Assembly (NCBI GenBank): GCA_030374765.1
Contig: JARGXX010000075.1
Span: 744,001 to 808,000 of the forward strand
Direction of reading: 5' to 3'
DNA length: 64,000 nt
Origin: Agarophyton chilense
Lineage: Eukaryota > Rhodophyta > Florideophyceae > Gracilariales > Gracilariaceae
Part shown: positions 57,390 to 64,000 of the stretch, one piece after another
Position numbering within the stretch: position 1 is the stretch's first letter
Layout: each line of letters starts with the position of its first letter
Notes under the pieces: generated by a model
The model's database searches: none
The model's input: only the letters and a program-made list of their open reading frames with translations
What the model was told of the DNA's origin: nothing
Made by a program: the position numbers and the translations under genes

Positions 57390-59720
57390 GTCGAGCCATC
57401 TTCTAACGTGATTAGTCAACTCCGAGGGCGGATTGGTTCTACAAATTTGTCACAATAATCACACCCCAGAACAACTGGTGTGGCCAGCGACTTGCAGACA
57501 ATAAAATCCACTTTCACCAAAAAGTATCCAAGTCGAACGAGCAACTTCATTGTTCCAAGTGTTCTCATTGCATTCATATTAGCATCTCGTATGTCTGGCC
57601 GCTGACAGTAACGAATTCGTTTCTGATCGGTGGGACCTAGTTCCGATATCCGAATAAAGTTCGGTCCGGCGCCTGTGTCAACAACTGTCAGGTGGCGGGT
57701 CAGTAAAGTCTTTTCCAAGCCGATGGCGGCATAAACTTTATATTTCCTCTTCTGCATTATCACAATAAAGATTTCGCGTTTCGACGGACAAGTATAACGT
57801 CTCCAAGGACGTTTGAGTTCACAGTCAAACTGTACTCGCTTTCCAACGAACGGATCCAATCGGCTCGACGGAATATGATGAGTCCTCATCAGAACCTTGG
57901 GTTTCCAAGCTGCGGAACAATGAGGCGAGTACTCCCTGGTCGGCTCTAAGCGATGGAATAGGGCCGACCCCCTAGGGGTTCCCTCACTTAGTTTCCCAAA
58001 TGAGGCTGATCGTTCGCACTTGGGGCGTTGCTTCCACCTTGCAAGTTAGCCTGTGGTGCATCAGTGTTCTGAATCACTGGAGCTCCAGATTGACATCCAG
58101 GATGGTACCTAAGCCCTCCTTTGACCTTCCAGTAGGTGCCAGCCGGCACTCGGGTTCTTTCCTACTCTGAGAGAGTCTCATAATTCGTGAGGACGCGAAC
58201 TAAATCCTTTGCAGGAAGGGTACGTTCTGAAGAGAGATGATGCCGGGCATAGCACAGATAGCATATTAACGCTTCACGGCGTGTTGCAGACCTCGGTTGT
58301 GATTGGGACGCTATTCACGGATCCACCCATCCAGGTTTTCCATTCTTGAATCCTCCTTACGGGGGTTTCAGGTATGCACGGGACTCTGGGCGTCTGCCCT
58401 CCATAGCAAATAGAGCTTCTCCCTCTTGGGATTCTGAGTGAGGTAGATCCTCTGTGGGCACCGACTTGTGCCAATAATGCATAAGGTGAATAGCATCTTG
58501 TTGCGATTGGATATCGTGTCGAACAGACGACGACTATCGAGAGTCCAGCGGAGATTCCAGGTGTAACACCTTTCGAGTGGGTTTCGCGGCTTGTTTTTGT
58601 CTTTCCTCTGCTTTGGATGCACCAAGCGTCGTGGAGTTCCGCGTATCCCCGTGAGCTCTTACTGCGTCATCCTCAGCTTGGGCAAACTGAACCAACTCCA
58701 GAAATGGGGTTCTTTCATGCTTTTCTCGAAATCAAGCCACTAGAGATTTGATGTTGGGATCTAGTCCATCGATGAGCAAGGTAATCTCGTCCTCCGTTGA
58801 ATGGACGTTTCCACAGCGCGTGGCCATTCTGTTTAGCCTCGAGCTGTACTCTGCTTCTCCCTCACCAGGTTTCTGGGTCACATCACGAAGATCCAGGATA
58901 GCCTGTCAGATTGCGCTCGATGTCGCATAGCTGCGCAGAAAGTACTGTACTGCCTCCGCCCAGGATGTCAGACATCCTTCGTCAGCGGTCAGAGATCCGC
59001 AAACGGAACGATATTGCTCGGACATAAAATCTGTCAAGAAATGTGGTAATAAAACCCAAGCTTGAAGATCACTCAATTCGAAGGTCTCCGCCCTTGCAAC
59101 AAAACGGGTAAAGAACTCGATAACGAGAATGGGCGTTTTTCCATCAGATACTAGATCATTCAGGCCAATCTGCAACCGTCTAATGTGGTCCTTAATCTTT
59201 GCGATTTCGAGACCCGATCGCTTCTTTCCTCCTTTATTTAAGCGATCATACCTGTAGTCCAGGACTTTCCGGTACAACGGATTCGTACAAGGAAATGGCC
59301 TGAGACGCTTGTACTTAGGACTTTTCTTCCTTAGTAGCCAAAAAGACTTGTTCGTCTTCCTAGAACGGAAACTACAATGATCATCATCACTTGAATCGTC
59401 AGTGGACGTGCTCGAAGAGTCAGAGTCGTCAGAACTGGAGTCCTCATTCTCCCATCCTGATGAATCATAACACGTGTCCGGCTTGGACCTTCGCTTCTTA
59501 CGACGTCTTGACTTCGATCTCCTCGATCGCTCTTCTCTCAAGGGGACTTCAATTTCGTCTTTCACGACTTGGGTAGCAGTATTCTGCGCATTCACTGCTG
59601 CCTCCAGGCGTTCCATGAGAGGGTTAACTCGAGTGAAGATTTCCTCCACGTCAACTGTCAGGCCCGATAAAACCTCTAGAGCATTACCATGCCTTTCCAT
59701 TACTTGGGGAAGTTTTTTTT
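57390..59720 (-). mobile_element. Gyp1-b: reverse gypsy fragment (gag and protease)
   Basis: On the minus strand, gag (from about 59720; EEIFTRVNPLMERLEAAVN, an RS-rich basic stretch, an acidic Ser/Asp stretch and a body matching Gyp1-a gag) is followed by a decayed part (58900-57890) and the protease (57889-57416) with VVDTGAGPNFIRISE. It ends at 57390 at the solo LTR, shortly after the protease. The gag N-terminal segment present in Gyp1-a is absent, so it is truncated on both sides. Broken in several places. Confidence 0.82.
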
Positions 59721-59730
59721 CAATCCTCTG

Positions 59731-60401
59731 TCATTTGGAGGCCGACGTCAGGGGCAATGGAACCTCATCATCTTCTGGACTGTTCCGTTTGGCTCTGTTC
59801 TCGTGTTCTTTATACCCCAACTCAGCCTTCTTAACAGCTTTCTGGGAGTCCCTTTCATCCGTAGTAGAGTTACCAATATTCTCACTATCTACGCAACGTC
59901 CCACACCACTGCTCTCCATGGCAACGTATTTTCCCTCATTCTTATCATTACAATTGTGTCCGCGCAGTTCACTAGAATTCATTATTTCCAGGACTGCGGC
60001 TATTGAAGGTGGGGATGCTGACAGTTTGGAACGAGATACCGGGTTCTGATCTGGCTCATACCAATTTCGTTCTGCATTTACCCGCTCACGAAGCTTCTCT
60101 TGAACCACATTGATAATGTATTCGTCCATTGTCGGGAGCCTCCGATGGGCTGCTCCTATTATGATTGCTCCCTCTCGCCTCAGCACATTCCCAGGGATAC
60201 TGCTCGACAATGATGTAAAGTGTTTTGTTTGAAATGTAGCTTCGGAAAGTAGCCCTCTCGTTTCACAAATATGAGACATTGCTGAAAACACGTATGGGCC
60301 AGAGCTATACAAATCACGTTTTCTGTCGTAATTTAGAATGTGTACCATGTAGTTTTGAATCGGAAAGCTCCACTGTCTATTTCCATTAAGGGCATAATCC
60401 C
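59731..60401 (-). pseudogene. C48-like gene, C-terminal piece (opposite strand)
   Basis: About 223 codons are open on the minus strand, ending in TGA at 59733-59731. Near its start, FPIQNY and then YSSGPYVFSAMSHI resemble the Gln and DCG(V/P)(Y/F)V segments that close the C48 active site, with Ser where Cys is expected and a longer gap than usual. The rest is hydrophilic with an acidic and basic tail. It begins at the Cop4 LTR edge (60401), where the pieces at 33375-34089 and 40098-40149 leave off. Gene or transposon-derived origin is open. The assignment rests on weak motif similarity and on position. Confidence 0.5.
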
Positions 60402-60772
60402 TGTTGAAGAATTTGGAAAAATAGCGAGAAGCAAATGTAATGGTGGAATATTTTATTTGACAATCTGTGCATCTGCGTGTGCAGATTTGGAAACGCTCAC
60501 GTACTGCAAGAACGATGTCGCATTCAGGAAACATCTATGATCAAGTCAGGACATCCTCAACGATTCCTAAGGATGATCTGAAAGGACGTCTTGTGTGTCT
60601 TTCCCCTATGATGGTCTATTCGTATTGGATATTTAGGACGTAGAATTTGATGACGACTAGAAAATTATTACACTGCATTTTTGAACTATATAAAAACAGG
60701 CACAAATCAGTCTCTGGTCATCGACTGATAAGTCAGCTTTGACGCTCACAGTTTGCATATTATGCGTGAAAT
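60402..60772 (+). repeat. Cop4 5' LTR
   Basis: About 371 bp, starting TGTTGAAG and ending near GCGTGAAA. TATATAAA at about 60688 is a good TATA box. The following ttatgggtttctg may be a decayed tRNA-Met half site. It differs from the LTR at 40150-40521 by about 10%, so the insertion is old. Confidence 0.75.
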
Positions 60773-62974
60773 CTTATGGGTTTCTGACGTACGTCAGCGC
60801 ACACTCTCAATCTTCAACGTCGTGGTCCATCTTTGTTATACTGGAGGTAGACTTCAGACGGTTTTTACGCCTGTAAAGCGCTTTTCTGCTCTGATCTGGC
60901 ACCATGTCAGAATCAGAAAAGCCGCGTATAGAGCCACTTAAGGACGGTCATGATTTTACCATTTGGAAGATCCGCATACAATCGGCATGTAATGCGAAGG
61001 GCCTAAACGAAACCCTCGAATACCAAGAATATTTTTTCTGATACAGTAGAAAGAAAGTCAAAATTCACGTCAGATTAGAAGAAAGCAAGTGGAATAATCG
61101 TGTTCGCGCTTGCAAATGAAGCGATACGAGTTGTTCGGAATGATGTTGACAATCCGTTCCGAACGCTACAGAAGCTCGGTGAGAGATATGATTCGAAGAC
61201 ATCAGCATCTCGGATAGCAAAGATGACGGAGCTAATATCGATGAGGTACTCCACAGTGAAGCATGTCTTTGGCAAAAATATAGATCGAATGAAAGGCATT
61301 CTGGAAAATCTTGAATCTATGAACACCATTCTACCTATAAAGCTCTCCATTGCAATTCTAATTACGTCCATTGATGCGGCAGAGCTGGTTCCAATCACAG
61401 CAGCGCTGAAAACACTCTCCGATAGGACGTTTACGTGGGAGACAGTGACTGTGAGACTACTAGAAGAACAGGAAGCAATCCGGTATAACATAAACGCGTT
61501 GAATGGGCTCACTCCATGAAGCCCTATTGCCATATCTACAACAAGACGGGACATACCAAAGAGAAATGTTGGTTAAATCCTGAAAATCCACAAAACAAGT
61601 TGCATGGCGGTTTAGATGAAGATGAGCCGTCAGAGGAACCAAGAAGGAATCTATTTGATAGGCATGATTTCAAGAAGAGTTCTAAACACAAGCCTCCCAA
61701 AAGATCCCCAACTCGAGCTGCACTGGCATGAACTATGCCAAGAAGAATTGAAACTCCTTTCATGATGCTAGATTCAGGAACTTCATCACACATGACTCCA
61801 ATCAAAGGCTCCTTGTTTGACATCCAGAACTGTTCGATACCAATTGCACTAGGACACAACTTCCTAGTGCATGCTGATGTCAAGAAGACAAAACGAGTGA
61901 AGTGAACAGCTCGCAGCACGACGACAGAGGTGCACCTTAGTGAGAATCTGTGCTTCCCAGAGTTGGCAATGGACCTGCTTTCTGTTCCAGCGCTAACCGA
62001 TCAGGACTTTTTTGTGCTGTTCACGAAGGAGCAGGCTATTGTACTGGGTAGAAGGGAAAACTTTCGACCCATCCGCACCGTGAAAAGGGATGAGGAAGGT
62101 CTATTTTACGTAGGCAAGCCATCTTCTAGAACATCTAACAGCGCCTTTGACAAAGCAATGATGGAAGTAGTACTGCAACATGCTGAACCAGAATCAACAT
62201 CCGAGAGCGCTGATGAGGTCCCGTATTTTAATGATGAAACCTTACATGATGCAAACTCGAATTCAGAAGATTCTGAATTTAATCACCAAGGACCAGTACT
62301 TGAAGTGCATAGAAATGGAGATGGCTCGGAAGATGATGAAGAAGTCGATCTGAAAAGAATGGAAACTCTGGAATATTCAAACAAAGGACTTGGGGATGAA
62401 CTGGAAAGGCTTTGGCATCGACGTTTGGCACATGCTGGACCAGAAGAAACAATCAGGAAGATGATTCGAAACGGAGCTCTACCAGAGAAAAAGACTCAAA
62501 AGATGAACTGTGGGCCTTGAACGGCAGGAAAATACAGACGCTCCTACAGTGGAAGTCTCACCAAAGCTACGAAACCTTGAACACTGCACTCGGTTGTTGT
62601 AGGAAAAGTGAATCCCATGTCTCGGGATCACTTCGAATTATTTCTGCACTGTGGTAGACGAGTCCTCTCGATTCGCATATGAGCAACCGATCAGAACGTA
62701 ATGGGAAGCGTCGAAGGTTGTTGAATAGTCCATGATCTGGCTTGAACGCCAATTTGAACACAAAGTCACAACATTACACACCGACGGCGGAAAGGATTTC
62801 ATCAAAGCAGAAGAAAAGGTGCCTAGACTAGGTGTTTCAGTTCAGGCATCAACTCCGTACATACCAGTCTCAAACGGACTCGTGGGAAGAACGCAGGGAG
62901 TCATTCTAGCGCTGGCCCGAACTTGTCTCTCTGAAGGAAAGCTACCACTCCAGTTCTGGTCGTATCCCTTAAAG
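60773..62974 (+). mobile_element. Cop4, 5' half (leader, gag, protease, integrase)
   Basis: Short leader, gag from ATG 60904 (PLKDGHDFTIWKIRIQSACN), zinc knuckle CHIYNKTGHTKEKCW near 61525, protease LDSGTSSHMTP near 61770, GAG-pre-integrase LWHRRLAHAGPEE near 62410, and integrase with LHTDGGKDF near 62775. It ends at taaag (62970-62974), where the Cop2b LTR begins. The remaining integrase, RT and RNase H lie reversed at 42749-40522. Broken in about five places over this half. Confidence 0.82.
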
Positions 62975-63661
62975 TGTTGGTGCAAGTGCCTACGCTGTCA
63001 CTGACAACTAAATGTGCAGGAGAGCATGGGCTGTTTTGGAGGGTACCTCTGGAAAAGCGCATATGCGTATCAGCCGTACCTCAACGTGAACTCGTGCTGT
63101 GATTGGCCACTGCAAATATGCACCTGCAATGTGGTGTGTACAAGTGGTATGACACTATTGGGATTTTCTGGATTACACGTGTGTACGTTGTCTACTTGTA
63201 CTATTGTGCGCGCTGTTCAGGATGTCGAGCTGGTGTACTATGTACACGTCTCACAAGATGTAACGAGTGTACTTGGAGAAGAGCGTGTCATGTGTATTAC
63301 AGAAGACTTGGTGTACTGTGCTGGAAGGTGAACGTATATGGAGGCGGATTGCAAGAAGCGTGTGCTGACATATTGAATTTGTGCACACGTCAGTGTAATG
63401 ATGTGCTGTGCACCGTTGTATTGCCTTGTTGTGTGCTGCAATGAACTTTGGCTAGGGTTAATGTCGTGCTTGAATATGACTGGTAGTATTGGGTGTCCCT
63501 GCTTTGTAGTCTAGGGTTTACTCTGGGTTGGCGTCTAGTTCGGTCACGTTTTTGAGTTGTATTTAAGTGAGAGATTGAGCGCCTTCAAGTAAATCCGAGC
63601 CAGAGCTGGGGAACTTTCCTTTCATCCCTCAATCTTTCCTTCAGCCTTTCCCTAACCATCA
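62975..63661 (+). repeat. Cop2b 5' LTR
   Basis: 687 bp, TGTTGGTGCAAG to CTAACCATCA, with CGCATATGCG, the inverted CCAAT module and TATTTAAG near 63560. Partner of the reverse LTR at 42750-43436, sharing the flank taaag. Confidence 0.85.
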
Positions 63662-64000
63662 GTTTATGGGCCCAGCCCTGCTGACCTCTGCCGTCTAGTT
63701 CGTCTCTCGCCGCTCTGCCGCACCGCCGTTCACCCGTTTCGCTGTTCTTTTCTCTTCGTTTCCACCGTCGTAGCCGTTGCGTCGGGTGTGTGACCGTATC
63801 GTGGGTTGGTGTTGGTATTTATTTTTCGGTCTTGCGTTCCTCTCTGAGGGCGTTTTGGTGGTAGTGGTTCGACGTTTTTATCGTGATTGTGTTTGGGTGC
63901 TCGTTGTTGCCCGTGTTTGTCGATCGCTATCCGTTTCGTTTGGTCTCCCTCTGTTTCGTTGATTTGTGGATTCCCGCGTCCTGTTGGCGGGTTCTGATCC
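63662..64000 (+). mobile_element. Cop2b primer site and start of leader (runs off window)
   Basis: GTTTATGGGCCCAGC at 63662-63676 is the initiator tRNA-Met half site. The following 320 bp match the Cop2 leader (10199 onward and 19018 onward) at about 95%, including ctgacctctgccgtctag. No coding region yet. The shared RNA module would lie beyond the right edge. Confidence 0.85.

Noticed and set aside
59701-59760. Treating the C48-like C-terminal piece and Gyp1-b gag as one protein
   Set aside because: They happen to share a frame, but the upstream part has no counterpart in Gyp1-a gag and ends in a stop with a typical hydrophilic tail.
1-64000. CRISPR arrays, rRNA genes, bacterial operons or prophage
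   Set aside because: No regularly spaced repeats, rRNA words or bacterial-type gene packing; all large frames belong to eukaryotic retroelements or the C48-like gene.

Overview
The window is eukaryotic, repeat-dominated DNA. About nine tenths of it is LTR-retrotransposon sequence, mostly Ty1/copia, nested several levels deep. There are no bacterial operons, rRNA genes, intact tRNA genes or CRISPR arrays. The host cannot be fixed from sequence alone. Intron-free copia elements, one RT of GalEa-like type and sparse intergenic DNA suit a red alga or another protist with copia-rich heterochromatin, but that is inference.

For reference I name families Cop1 to Cop6 and Gyp1. Left block (1-29627): a reverse Cop2 fragment (Cop2-a) holds a reverse Cop1 (Cop1-a). 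Cop1-a was hit by two forward Cop2 elements, Cop2-b at 2935-16119 and Cop2-c from 18315. Cop2-b carries the youngest element, Cop1-b (3128-9682), inside its 5' LTR. It has matching LTRs and an open 1433-codon gag-pol. Cop2-c carries Cop1-c, whose two flanks come from different places, so it looks like the product of recombination between Cop1 copies. The outer elements lose their other ends there.

Middle (29628-48395): about 1 kb with a 59-bp tandem duplication, a decayed reverse GalEa-like copia (Cop6), then a broken gene for a protein resembling Ulp1/C48 cysteine proteases. That gene is interrupted by Cop5 (34090-40097, TSD ctccg, itself hit by two smaller inserts) and by Cop4. Cop4 is interrupted by a Cop2-like element (Cop2b), next to a reverse Cop3 element with its own 5' LTR and an unusual leader ORF.

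Right (48396-64000): a TA-flanked MITE-like foldback, a palindrome cluster, a 1.27-kb terminal-inverted-repeat element, a decayed Ty3/gypsy element (Gyp1-a), a Cop2b-type solo LTR, a reverse Gyp1-b fragment, then the remaining piece of the C48-like gene on the opposite strand, the 5' half of Cop4 and the 5' end of Cop2b. Gene, Cop4 and Cop2b are each split in the same way, forward on one side and reverse on the other. One large inversion with a breakpoint inside Cop2b explains this.

The most unusual signals are: (1) a roughly 250-nt structured leader RNA shared by Cop1 and Cop2, whose stems appear to be kept by compensatory changes; (2) primer-binding sites matching the anticodon arm of initiator tRNA-Met, as in Drosophila copia; (3) a U3 module shared between families; (4) the split C48-like gene and the inversion it records. 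All reading was by eye; no alignments or searches were run.
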